Positions 1 through 5,789 of a stretch of 7,805 nt of DNA are shown piece after piece. The number at the start of each line of letters is the position of its first letter. Position 1 is the stretch's first letter. Origin of the DNA: an uncultured Desulfobulbaceae bacterium (GTDB lineage: Bacteria > Desulfobacterota > Desulfobulbia > Desulfobulbales > Desulfobulbaceae); assembly GCA_945787305.1 (NCBI GenBank), contig CALZIH010000133.1, positions 1-7,805 of the forward strand, written 5' to 3'. The translations under genes and the position numbers were made by a program. The notes beneath the pieces are model-generated. The model was not told the origin of the DNA, did not search any database, and saw only the letters and a list, made by a program, of their open reading frames with translations.

Positions 1-539
1 TCTTCTTCCAGATTGTCCATGAACAGTTCCTGGATTTGGTAATAATCGAAAGACTCGTCAATGATGTCATGTCGATGCAAGATGCGATGGGTGTAGGCGT
101 CAACAACAAAGATGGGCTGTTCCGCCGCATACAAGAGCATGGAATCTGCAGTTTCAGGCCCGATCCCTTTTACCGACAACAATTGTTCACGTAGGGTACT
201 TGCAGCTTGTCGGAGAAAAGAATCGAGATCTCCACCCCACTCTTCATTGATCAGGGAGAAAAAATTTTGCAGACGACCAGCCTTGATATTAAAATAACCA
301 GCTGGCCGGATATATTCTAAGAGCTGGGACTTCGGCAGCTCGGACATCGCCGCCAAAGACAGAACTTCAGCTTCTTTCAGGTTTGCAATGGCCCGTTCAA
401 CATTCTTCCAGTTGGTGTTCTGGGTCAGGATTGCCCCAACCATAATTTCAAACGGGCTATCTCCTGGCCACCAGTACTGGGGGCCAAAATGGCCGGAGAG
501 CAGGTCATACATTTCCTGTAGCTGCTGAGCCGTAGCCAT
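1..539 (-). CDS. HhH-GPD DNA glycosylase, endonuclease III-related (COG2231/MagIII-like), C-terminus cut by window edge
   Basis: Reading leftward from ATG at 539, an open frame of 179 codons runs off the window. The visible protein is the helix-hairpin-helix GPD fold of base-excision-repair glycosylases. The hairpin lies at residues 121-132 (LSVKGIGPETAD) and the catalytic aspartate is Asp147 in VVDAYTHRI (145-153). Early motifs WWPGDSPFEIMVGAILTQNT (23-42) and GYFNIKA (81-87) are typical of the endonuclease III-related group COG2231, whose studied member is Helicobacter MagIII, a 3-methyladenine glycosylase. The lysine that gives E. coli Nth its lyase activity (Lys120) is replaced by Glu129, so a monofunctional glycosylase removing alkylated bases is inferred. 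The C-terminus is missing, so presence of an Fe-S cluster cannot be judged. The start is preceded by GGGGGAG. The gene lies 33 bp after the phosphofructokinase stop on the same strand, so the two are probably cotranscribed. Confidence 0.9.
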   Translation of the reverse strand, partial: MATAQQLQEMYDLLSGHFGPQYWWPGDSPFEIMVGAILTQNTNWKNVERAIANLKEAEVLSLAAMSELPKSQLLEYIRPAGYFNIKAGRLQNFFSLINEEWGGDLDSFLRQAASTLREQLLSVKGIGPETADSMLLYAAEQPIFVVDAYTHRILHRHDIIDESFDYYQIQELFMDNLEE

Positions 540-572
540 TAGCTCCCCCTTTGCCCCCAGGACGACGGCACC

Positions 573-1664
573 CTACTTGTCGTCACCAAGGCAGATGCCG
601 ATATCACGGGCAGTAGCCACCTTGTCACTGGCCAAGTCAACTTTCTTTCTGCTGCGGATGGCATCGACCAACGGTACGGCTGACATATCCGGTGGAGTCC
701 AGGCGACCATGTGGTCAAAGGTACCTGCCTCAGCCATACGTATGGCGGCCGCTCCAAAACGAATAGCCAACAAGCGGTCAAAGGTCGTCGGTGAGCCGCC
801 ACGCTGCAAATGACCCAACACCAGCGAGCGGGTATCCTTTCCCAAACGTTCCCGAATCTCGTTGGCTACCCATTCACCGATACCGCCGAGAACGACCTCT
901 GAGCGACCAAGTTCTCCGTGGCCGCGACATATCACCTCGCCATCTTCGGCCTTCGCTCCCTCTGCGACCACAACGATAGAATAATTCTTGTCATGAAGGT
1001 CATTATCGGCAATCTTTTCACAGACGGAATCGATGCAGAAGGGAATCTCGGGGATCAATATGGCGTCTGCGCCACCAGCGATCCCCGAATAGAGGGCAAT
1101 CCAGCCAGAGTCCCTTCCCATTACCTCCACCACCATGACCCGGTCATGGGACTTTGCCGTCGAGTGCAGTTTATCAAGAGCCTCGGTGGCGGTGGCTACA
1201 GCTGTATCAAAACCAAACGTCCGGTCCGTGGCCTCCAGATCATTATCTATGGTTTTCGGTACCCCGATTACCGGCATCCCCTTCTGGGCAAAACGATGGG
1301 CTATCTCCAGGCTACCGTCTCCGCCCACTGCAATATGGCAATAAAAATTCATTCGCTTGAAATTCTTGATAATCCGATCAGATACATCGACCATCTGTAT
1401 CTCACCGGCAAGGTTTTCCACGGGCATGCCAAAGGGGTCCCCTTTGTTGGTGGATCCTAGGATGGTGCCGCCAATAGGCGTGACCCCCTCCACATCCTTT
1501 GGCGTGAGGCGTACCAACTCATCAAGATCGAGCAAACCTTTATAGCCCGATCGACTGCCGTATACCTCCCAACCCCGCTTGGCAGCCGAATTAACCACTG
1601 AGAAAATAACAGCGTTCAAGCCGGGAGCATCACCGCCACCGGTAGAGATTACAATCTTTCGCAT
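573..1664 (-). CDS. pfkA: 6-phosphofructokinase, ATP-type (mixed-substrate group III)
   Basis: This 363-residue protein phosphorylates fructose 6-phosphate to fructose 1,6-bisphosphate in the cytoplasm, the committed step of glycolysis. The PFK signatures are in order: nucleotide loop GGGDAPG (9-15), GGTILGS (65-71), GGDGS (114-118), PKTIDND (136-142) with the catalytic aspartate Asp140, MGRDSGWIA, and near the C-terminus LGHLQRGGSPTTFDR. Gly117 stands where PPi-dependent enzymes have Asp, which favours ATP. Lys137 is shared with PPi enzymes and with the actinobacterial ATP enzymes of group III, whereas E. coli PfkA has Gly there. The length exceeds E. coli PfkA (320 residues) and suits group III. 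The start is fixed by TAGGA six bases upstream of ATG and by the nucleotide loop beginning at residue 9. It is transcribed leftward, divergent from the Fe-S protein gene, and probably leads into the glycosylase gene. Confidence 0.96.
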   Translation of the reverse strand: MRKIVISTGGGDAPGLNAVIFSVVNSAAKRGWEVYGSRSGYKGLLDLDELVRLTPKDVEGVTPIGGTILGSTNKGDPFGMPVENLAGEIQMVDVSDRIIKNFKRMNFYCHIAVGGDGSLEIAHRFAQKGMPVIGVPKTIDNDLEATDRTFGFDTAVATATEALDKLHSTAKSHDRVMVVEVMGRDSGWIALYSGIAGGADAILIPEIPFCIDSVCEKIADNDLHDKNYSIVVVAEGAKAEDGEVICRGHGELGRSEVVLGGIGEWVANEIRERLGKDTRSLVLGHLQRGGSPTTFDRLLAIRFGAAAIRMAEAGTFDHMVAWTPPDMSAVPLVDAIRSRKKVDLASDKVATARDIGICLGDDK

Positions 1665-1922
1665 GGAGATTCCTATTAAAAAATCTTTAATAACCCGCTA
1701 ATATAGCTTTCAAAAACGCACAGTCGAAAAAAACCATATCCTGTTCATTTCCACCAATCCAATAGCCCTATGTGAATAGTAGAGACTGTCGTTTATTTTA
1801 GCAAGATTTTTCCCATATTTCCAATTAATTCACTCTGGCGAGTTCCTTCCTTTCCCCCGCAATAATCCAAGTCAAAATACCACATTGTGGACAAAAAATG
1901 AGAAAGACGCACCATTCCTGCA

Positions 1923-1951
1923 TTGACAAGTTACCTAATCTACCTTAGGGT
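1923..1951 (+). promoter_or_regulatory. Housekeeping-type promoter for the HesB-like gene
   Basis: A perfect -35 TTGACA (1923-1928) is followed after 17 bp by TAGGGT (1946-1951), which keeps TA and the final T of the -10 consensus. A short inverted repeat CCTAA (1934-1938) / TTAGG (1945-1949) fills the spacer and overlaps the -10, so it could be a repressor site. That role is inference only. Confidence 0.55.
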
Positions 1952-1971
1952 TATTCTATATTGAAAAGTAC

Positions 1972-1996
1972 TGTTTCTCGTTTTTCATGAGAAACA
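1972..1996 (+). promoter_or_regulatory. Leader hairpin in the 5' UTR of the HesB-like gene
   Basis: An 8-bp perfect stem, TGTTTCTC (1972-1979) with GAGAAACA (1989-1996), closes a 9-nt loop. It lies inside the predicted transcript about 45 nt before the start codon. Seven T follow at 2003-2009 after a six-base gap. It could be a weak attenuator, a protein-binding site or a stabilising 5' hairpin. The sequence does not decide between these. Confidence 0.4.
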
Positions 1997-2028
1997 TAAT
2001 TATTTTTTTATAACTCTTTTTATCACAT

Positions 2029-2035
2029 GGAGGAG
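2029..2035 (+). promoter_or_regulatory. Ribosome binding site fixing the GTG start
   Basis: GGAGGAG at 2029-2035 lies six bases before GTG 2042, an ideal Shine-Dalgarno arrangement. An in-frame ATG at 2027 overlaps this site and has no purine-rich sequence upstream of it, so GTG 2042 is preferred. It also gives the N-terminus MLEVTGSAV expected of the family. Confidence 0.8.
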
Positions 2036-2041
2036 AACATC

Positions 2042-2380
2042 GTGCTTGAAGTAACAGGTTCCGCTGTGGAGAATTTAAAAACATATCTCGCACAGAACAA
2101 TATCGATTCCGCGGTTCGCATCGCTCTGATGCAAGGCGGCTGAGCTGGCCCATCCTTGGGATTGGCTCTGGATGAGCCAAAAGACAATGACAAAACGTTT
2201 GCAGAAGACAGCCTGACCTTTCTTGTTGAAGAAGGATTACTTTCTTCCTGCGGCGCAATCAAAGTAGATTTTATCGAAGCCGGTTATCGCTCGGGCTTCT
2301 CCATTACCTCCACTAACCCAGTTGGCGGTGGTGGCGGTGGGTGCAGTTCAGGATCCTGTAGCTCCGGCTCTTGCGGCTAA
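2042..2380 (+). CDS. HesB/IscA-like A-type Fe-S protein, selenoprotein (UGA = Sec34)
   Basis: Translating through one in-frame TGA (2141-2143) gives a 112-residue protein of the HesB/IscA fold. The A-type carriers bind and pass on iron or Fe-S clusters through three cysteines (Cys35, Cys99 and Cys101 in E. coli IscA). Here the first is codon 34, UGA, in the context LMQGG-Sec-AGPSLGLALDEP. The match to IscA resumes in IKVDFIEAGYRSGFSIT (73-89). The usual C-terminal CGC is replaced by a run of six glycines and the tail CSSGSCSSGSCG (101-112), with Cys101, Cys106 and Cys111; Cys70 is an extra. HesB-like selenoproteins are an established family (TIGR01911, from memory), so recoding is more likely than a nonsense mutation. 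A hairpin just after the UGA supports this. The gene stands alone between its own promoter and a strong terminator. A Cys-to-TGA sequencing error remains possible but unlikely. The physiological partner is unknown. Confidence 0.88.
2141..2180 (+). promoter_or_regulatory. Selenocysteine UGA codon and bacterial SECIS hairpin
   Basis: The UGA (2141-2143) is followed after 18 nt by a perfect 7-bp stem, TTGGCTC (2162-2168) with GAGCCAA (2174-2180), closing a five-base loop UGGAU (2169-2173). In bacteria, SelB binds such a hairpin directly downstream of the UGA and delivers Sec-tRNA. A guanine among the first two loop bases and a loop about 16-37 nt from the UGA are the published consensus as I recall it. 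Here a G is the second loop base and the loop begins 25 nt after the UGA. The element is within the coding sequence. Confidence 0.8.
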
Positions 2381-2405
2381 AAGTCCCCAAAAGTATATGC
2401 AAGAT

Positions 2406-2440
2406 AAAAAGGCCTCTGCCGGTTGGCAGGGGCCTTTTTT
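2406..2440 (+). terminator. Intrinsic terminator after the HesB-like gene
   Basis: A 15-bp stem (2406-2420 with 2425-2439, one G-U pair) closes a GGTT tetraloop and ends in six T, followed by ATTTT. The 5' arm begins with five A, so it could also work for minus-strand transcripts. It isolates the selenoprotein gene from clpB. Confidence 0.93.
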
Positions 2441-2469
2441 ATTTTACCCGCCAACCAAAGTGCCAAAAT

Positions 2470-2498
2470 CTTGACACAACGGAAAAGATCCTTATTTT
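2470..2498 (+). promoter_or_regulatory. clpB promoter, heat-shock (sigma32-like) and/or sigma70 type
   Basis: CTTGACA (2470-2476) is followed after 13 bp by CCTTATTT (2490-2497). Against the sigma32 consensus CTTGAAA / CCCCATNT this matches 6 of 7 and 5 of 7 specified bases. The same stretch also reads as a sigma70 promoter: TTGACA (2471-2476), 16 bp, TATTTT (2493-2498). A further TATACT at 2513-2518 resembles a -10 but has no good -35. No CIRCE operator (HrcA) is visible. Confidence 0.55.
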
Positions 2499-2555
2499 CT
2501 CCCTTGATGAAATATACTCCGTGCACTTCACACGGAAAAAACAAGGAGAGATGAA

Positions 2556-5147
2556 ATGCAGCTTGACAAGTTTACACTCAAATCACAGGAAGCGATACAA
2601 ACCGCACACAACCTGGCTCAAGATAACGGCAATCAAGAAATACAACCGGAACACCTGCTCAAGGCCATCCTTGAACAACCCGAAGGGGTCGTTGTACCGG
2701 TTCTGCAAAAAATGGGCGTTGAGCCCAGCGTCGTCTTAAGCGAAACCAACCAACTGATTGAACGCCTGCCAAAAGTTTCCGGTGCCAGCGCCAACCAGAC
2801 CTATGCCTCACAGGCTGTAAGAAATCTGCTCGATCAAGCATTTACAACAGCCAAAAATATGCAGGACGAGTACGTCAGCCAGGAACACCTCTTTATAGCG
2901 GTTCTGGCTAACAGTACCCTGGCAGCGGCACAAATGTTAATCCGGATCGGAATTACAAACGATGCCTTTCTCCAGGCACTTACAACCATACGAGGAAATC
3001 AACGGGTAACCGATCCCTATCCCGAAGAAAAATACCAGGCCCTGGAAAAATATGCCCGTAACCTGACAGACGTGGCCCGCCAGGGAAAGCTTGATCCGGT
3101 TGTTGGCCGGGACGAGGAAGTTCGACGCATTATCCAGGTACTGTCAAGAAGAACCAAAAACAACCCGGTACTGATCGGTGAGCCGGGGGTCGGCAAAACC
3201 GCCATTGTCGAAGGACTCGCCCAGCGTATAGTGAATGGCGATATCCCTGCAACCCTTGAGGGCAAGCAGGTCATATCTCTTGACCTTGGCCTGCTGATTG
3301 CCGGGGCCAAATACCGGGGTGAATTCGAAGACCGATTGAAAGCTGTTCTAAAGGAGGTGGAAAAGCGTGCAGGTGAGATCATCCTCTTTATCGATGAGAT
3401 CCACACCCTGGTCGGCGCAGGGGCTGCAGAAGGCTCCATGGACGCCTCCAACATGCTCAAGCCTGCTCTGGCCAGAGGAGAACTCCACTGCGTTGGCGCA
3501 ACGACATTGGATGAATACAGAAAACATGTTGAAAAAGATGCAGCCCTGGAACGCCGTTTTCAACCGATCCTGGTACAGGAACCAAGTGAGGAGGATACCA
3601 TCGCCATCCTTCGCGGAATCAAGGAAAAATATGAGGTGCACCATGGTGTCCGCATCCAGGATTCGGCCACAGTAGCTGCAGTTATCCTGTCTAACCGGTA
3701 CATTACCGATCGTTTCCTCCCGGACAAGGCCATTGATCTCATTGATGAAGCCGCATCTCGCCTGCGCATCGAAATCGACTCCATGCCCACGGAGATAGAC
3801 GAGCTTGACCGTAAACGTATTAAAATGGAGATTGAGCAGGAAGCACTGAAAAAAGAAAAAGACAAAGCATCCAAGGAACGACTGGAAAAGCTCAAAAAAG
3901 AGCTTGCCGACTTGAATGATTCGCTGAATGCAATCAAGGGGCAATGGCAGCTGGAAAAAGATGTAATCCAGCGTATCCGAAAGATAAAAACCGACATAGA
4001 CGAAGCCCACATGGAAGAGCAGAGGGCTGAGCGCAGTGGCGAATTGAGCAAGGTCGCGGAAATCCGTTACGGTAAGATCGTCGACCTGGAGCGTGAACTG
4101 GAAGAGCAAAATGCCAAACTGGAAAAAATCCAGCAAGACCACTCTCTGCTGAAAGAGGAGGTAGCTGCAGAAGATGTTGCCTCGGTCGTTGCCAAGTGGA
4201 CCGGGGTACCGGTGGATAGACTTCTTGAGGGTGAAAAGGAAAAACTGATCCAGGCCGAAAGCGAGTTGGCAAAAAGGGTCATCGGCCAAAGAGAGGCTAT
4301 CACTTCGGTAGCCAATGCCGTACGAAGAGCCCGGGCCGGCTTGCAGGATCCTGACCGACCGCTGGGCTCATTCATCTTTCTTGGACCGACCGGTGTGGGC
4401 AAGACAGAGCTGGCTCGCAGCCTGGCCGACTTCCTGTTCGACTCCGAACAGGCCATGATCCGCATCGACATGTCCGAGTATATGGAAAAGCATTCCGTCG
4501 CCCGGCTGATCGGCGCACCTCCCGGCTATGTCGGCTACGATGAAGGCGGCATGCTGACCGAAGCGGTCAGAAGACGTCCCTATTCCGTCATCCTGTTAGA
4601 TGAAATAGAAAAGGCTCACCCTGACGTTTTCAATGTCCTGCTCCAGGTACTGGACGACGGCCGCATGACCGACGGTAAAGGCCGGACCGTATCGTTTAAA
4701 AACACGATTATGATCATGACCTCCAACCTGGGTAGCCCGATCATCATGGAGCTTGGCCAAAGCAATCCGGAAGAAATGCGGCGCCAAGTTGATGAACTGC
4801 TGCATCGCCAATTCAGGCCGGAATTTCTAAATAGAGTCGATGAAATCATCACCTTCCATGGCCTCGGCCGGGAGGATTTGCAGCAAATCGTCGATATCCA
4901 GATCACTCGCATGGCCAACAGACTGGAAGATCGAAAATTTTCCGTCGAACTGACCGAGGATGCAAAAATGTTCCTGGTGGAAACCGGTTACGACCCATCA
5001 TTTGGCGCCCGACCGCTGAAACGGGCTATCCAACGTCATATTGAGGACCCGCTTGCCCTGGAAATACTGGAAGGGAACTTCCTTGAGGGTGACCATATCA
5101 TCATCGACAAAGGCCAGGACAACAAACTGGTTTTCAGAAAACATTAA
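2556..5147 (+). CDS. clpB: ATP-dependent protein disaggregase ClpB
   Basis: This 863-residue Hsp100 chaperone forms a cytoplasmic hexamer that threads proteins out of aggregates together with DnaK. All parts are present: the double Clp_N domain (about 1-145); NBD1 with Walker A GEPGVGKT (208-215), pore loop KYRGEFE (252-258), Walker B ending at Glu281 and arginine fingers Arg333/Arg334; the charged coiled-coil middle domain (about 410-530); and NBD2 with Walker A GPTGVGKT (610-617), pore-loop GYVGY (657-661), Walker B LLDE ending at Glu683, and FLNRVDEI. Length is close to E. coli ClpB (857). I see no IGF/IGL-type ClpP-docking loop, so this is a disaggregase rather than a protease partner. 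AAGGAGAG lies five bases before ATG. The E. coli internal start (GTG, Val149) is GTA here, so a short ClpB form from that site is not expected. The gene has its own promoter and terminator. Confidence 0.98.
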   Translation: MQLDKFTLKSQEAIQTAHNLAQDNGNQEIQPEHLLKAILEQPEGVVVPVLQKMGVEPSVVLSETNQLIERLPKVSGASANQTYASQAVRNLLDQAFTTAKNMQDEYVSQEHLFIAVLANSTLAAAQMLIRIGITNDAFLQALTTIRGNQRVTDPYPEEKYQALEKYARNLTDVARQGKLDPVVGRDEEVRRIIQVLSRRTKNNPVLIGEPGVGKTAIVEGLAQRIVNGDIPATLEGKQVISLDLGLLIAGAKYRGEFEDRLKAVLKEVEKRAGEIILFIDEIHTLVGAGAAEGSMDASNMLKPALARGELHCVGATTLDEYRKHVEKDAALERRFQPILVQEPSEEDTIAILRGIKEKYEVHHGVRIQDSATVAAVILSNRYITDRFLPDKAIDLIDEAASRLRIEIDSMPTEIDELDRKRIKMEIEQEALKKEKDKASKERLEKLKKELADLNDSLNAIKGQWQLEKDVIQRIRKIKTDIDEAHMEEQRAERSGELSKVAEIRYGKIVDLERELEEQNAKLEKIQQDHSLLKEEVAAEDVASVVAKWTGVPVDRLLEGEKEKLIQAESELAKRVIGQREAITSVANAVRRARAGLQDPDRPLGSFIFLGPTGVGKTELARSLADFLFDSEQAMIRIDMSEYMEKHSVARLIGAPPGYVGYDEGGMLTEAVRRRPYSVILLDEIEKAHPDVFNVLLQVLDDGRMTDGKGRTVSFKNTIMIMTSNLGSPIIMELGQSNPEEMRRQVDELLHRQFRPEFLNRVDEIITFHGLGREDLQQIVDIQITRMANRLEDRKFSVELTEDAKMFLVETGYDPSFGARPLKRAIQRHIEDPLALEILEGNFLEGDHIIIDKGQDNKLVFRKH

Positions 5148-5159
5148 TCCTGCTACGTT

Positions 5160-5197
5160 ATAGGCTCTTCTTCAAGAGAGGAAGAGCCTATTTTTTT
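5160..5197 (+). terminator. Intrinsic terminator after clpB
   Basis: The stem 5160-5173 pairs with 5178-5191 (14 bp including one G-U pair) around an AAGA tetraloop, followed by the T run 5191-5197. It starts 13 bp after the clpB stop and overlaps the region just before the thioesterase start, so clpB is monocistronic or only partly read through. Confidence 0.92.
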
Positions 5198-5201
5198 GCA
5201 C

Positions 5202-5205
5202 GAGG
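5202..5205 (+). promoter_or_regulatory. Ribosome binding site fixing the thioesterase start
   Basis: GAGG at 5202-5205 lies five bases before ATG 5211. An in-frame TTG at 5196 would give five more residues, but it sits in the terminator T run and has no binding site upstream, so ATG 5211 is chosen. Confidence 0.7.
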
Positions 5206-5210
5206 TTTTC

Positions 5211-5681
5211 ATGTCCAGCTGCAACACATCGGATTTCTGCGGAACCGTTATCTCCCACGTCATGATGCCCTACCATGCCAATCCCGCCGGTAACGTCAAC
5301 GGTGGTGTCATCATGCAGCTCATTGATGATGCGGCCTTTGTTATTGCCACCAGATATGCCAGATCCAACGTGGTCACCGCCTCCATTGAACGTGTCGACT
5401 TTCACCGGCCGGTTCACGTGGGCGACCTGCTGCACCTCAAGGGTTGCCTGAACATGACCCATAGATCATCAATGGAAATCGGTGTACGGGTCGAAGCCGA
5501 AGATATGCGAAACGGTGAAGTACGCCATATCGCCTCTGCCTACCTCAACTTCGTCGCCCTGAACACCAAGGGAGAGTCAATCCCTGTTCCGCCCTACAAA
5601 CCAACAGATATTGATACCCAAAGACGCCACCAAGAAGCGGTGCGGCGACGTGAAGATCGTCGGAAACATTTATTTCCATAA
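5211..5681 (+). CDS. Acyl-CoA thioesterase, single-hotdog (YciA/ACOT7-like)
   Basis: This 156-residue cytoplasmic protein has one 4HBT hotdog domain of the COG1607 acyl-CoA hydrolase type, which splits acyl-CoA to free acid and CoA. The core motif is HANPAGNVNGGVIMQLIDDA (22-41), close to the ANPAGNVHGG of vertebrate ACOT7. Asn24 is the likely catalytic Asn, and Asp39/Asp40 lie on the hotdog helix. The block VDFHRPVHVGD matches the family strand that follows. The histidine usual in GNVHGG is Asn30 here. A basic tail (about 140-153, many Arg) follows the domain. Single-hotdog members assemble as trimers of dimers. Because a strong terminator lies just upstream, transcription must come from read-through or from a promoter I cannot see; no good -35/-10 pair fits into the 63-bp gap. 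Chain-length preference cannot be told from the sequence. Confidence 0.9.
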   Translation: MSSCNTSDFCGTVISHVMMPYHANPAGNVNGGVIMQLIDDAAFVIATRYARSNVVTASIERVDFHRPVHVGDLLHLKGCLNMTHRSSMEIGVRVEAEDMRNGEVRHIASAYLNFVALNTKGESIPVPPYKPTDIDTQRRHQEAVRRREDRRKHLFP

Positions 5682-5725
5682 GAGCAAGGTACCGTCCAAA
5701 AACACGATTTCGTCACAGGGTACCC

Positions 5726-5753
5726 TTGCCTTTGCAGACTGGTATGGTATAAC
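5726..5753 (+). promoter_or_regulatory. Extended -10 promoter for the 94-residue protein gene
   Basis: TTGCCT (5726-5731), 16 bp, TATAAC (5748-5753), with TGG directly before the -10 (5745-5747), gives an extended -10 promoter 37 bp before the next start. An imperfect inverted repeat, CAAGGTACC (5685-5693) with GGTACCCTTG (5719-5728, one bulged base), overlaps the -35. There is no T run, so it is not a terminator; a regulatory role is possible. Confidence 0.55.
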
Positions 5754-5789
5754 ATCCCCATCCCAATCATACTCTATACAGGAGCAGCA

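Larger units (their letters stand above)
1665..2041. other. 377-bp divergent intergenic region
   Basis: This AT-rich gap separates the leftward phosphofructokinase gene from the rightward HesB-like gene and should hold both promoters. I see no convincing open frame or RNA gene in it. For the leftward gene, a minus-strand TATATT (complement of 1700-1705) is a possible -10, but only a poor -35 (complement of about 1723-1728) goes with it. For the rightward gene there is a good TTGACA promoter and a leader hairpin, listed separately. Positions 1740-1920 show no structure I can support. Confidence 0.6.

Noticed and set aside
918..1460. Plus-strand frame of 180 codons opposite the phosphofructokinase
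   Set aside because: It lies wholly antisense to a gene with every PFK motif and its product resembles no protein I know.
2042..2143. Pseudogene with a nonsense mutation at codon 34
   Set aside because: The frame is intact on both sides, the UGA replaces the functional Cys exactly, a SECIS-like hairpin follows, and the family is known to contain selenoproteins.
1956..2262. Minus-strand frames over the HesB-like gene and its leader
   Set aside because: They overlap the promoter, leader and coding region of a recognisable Fe-S protein and have no family similarity.
2156..2380. Separate short gene starting at TTG 2156
   Set aside because: No ribosome binding site there. It is the C-terminal part of the frame that starts at GTG 2042 and reads through the UGA.
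3348..4289. Long open frame on the minus strand opposite clpB (313 codons)
   Set aside because: It is antisense to well-conserved ClpB domains, has low-complexity Phe/Leu-rich content typical of reverse-strand shadows, and no supporting start signals.
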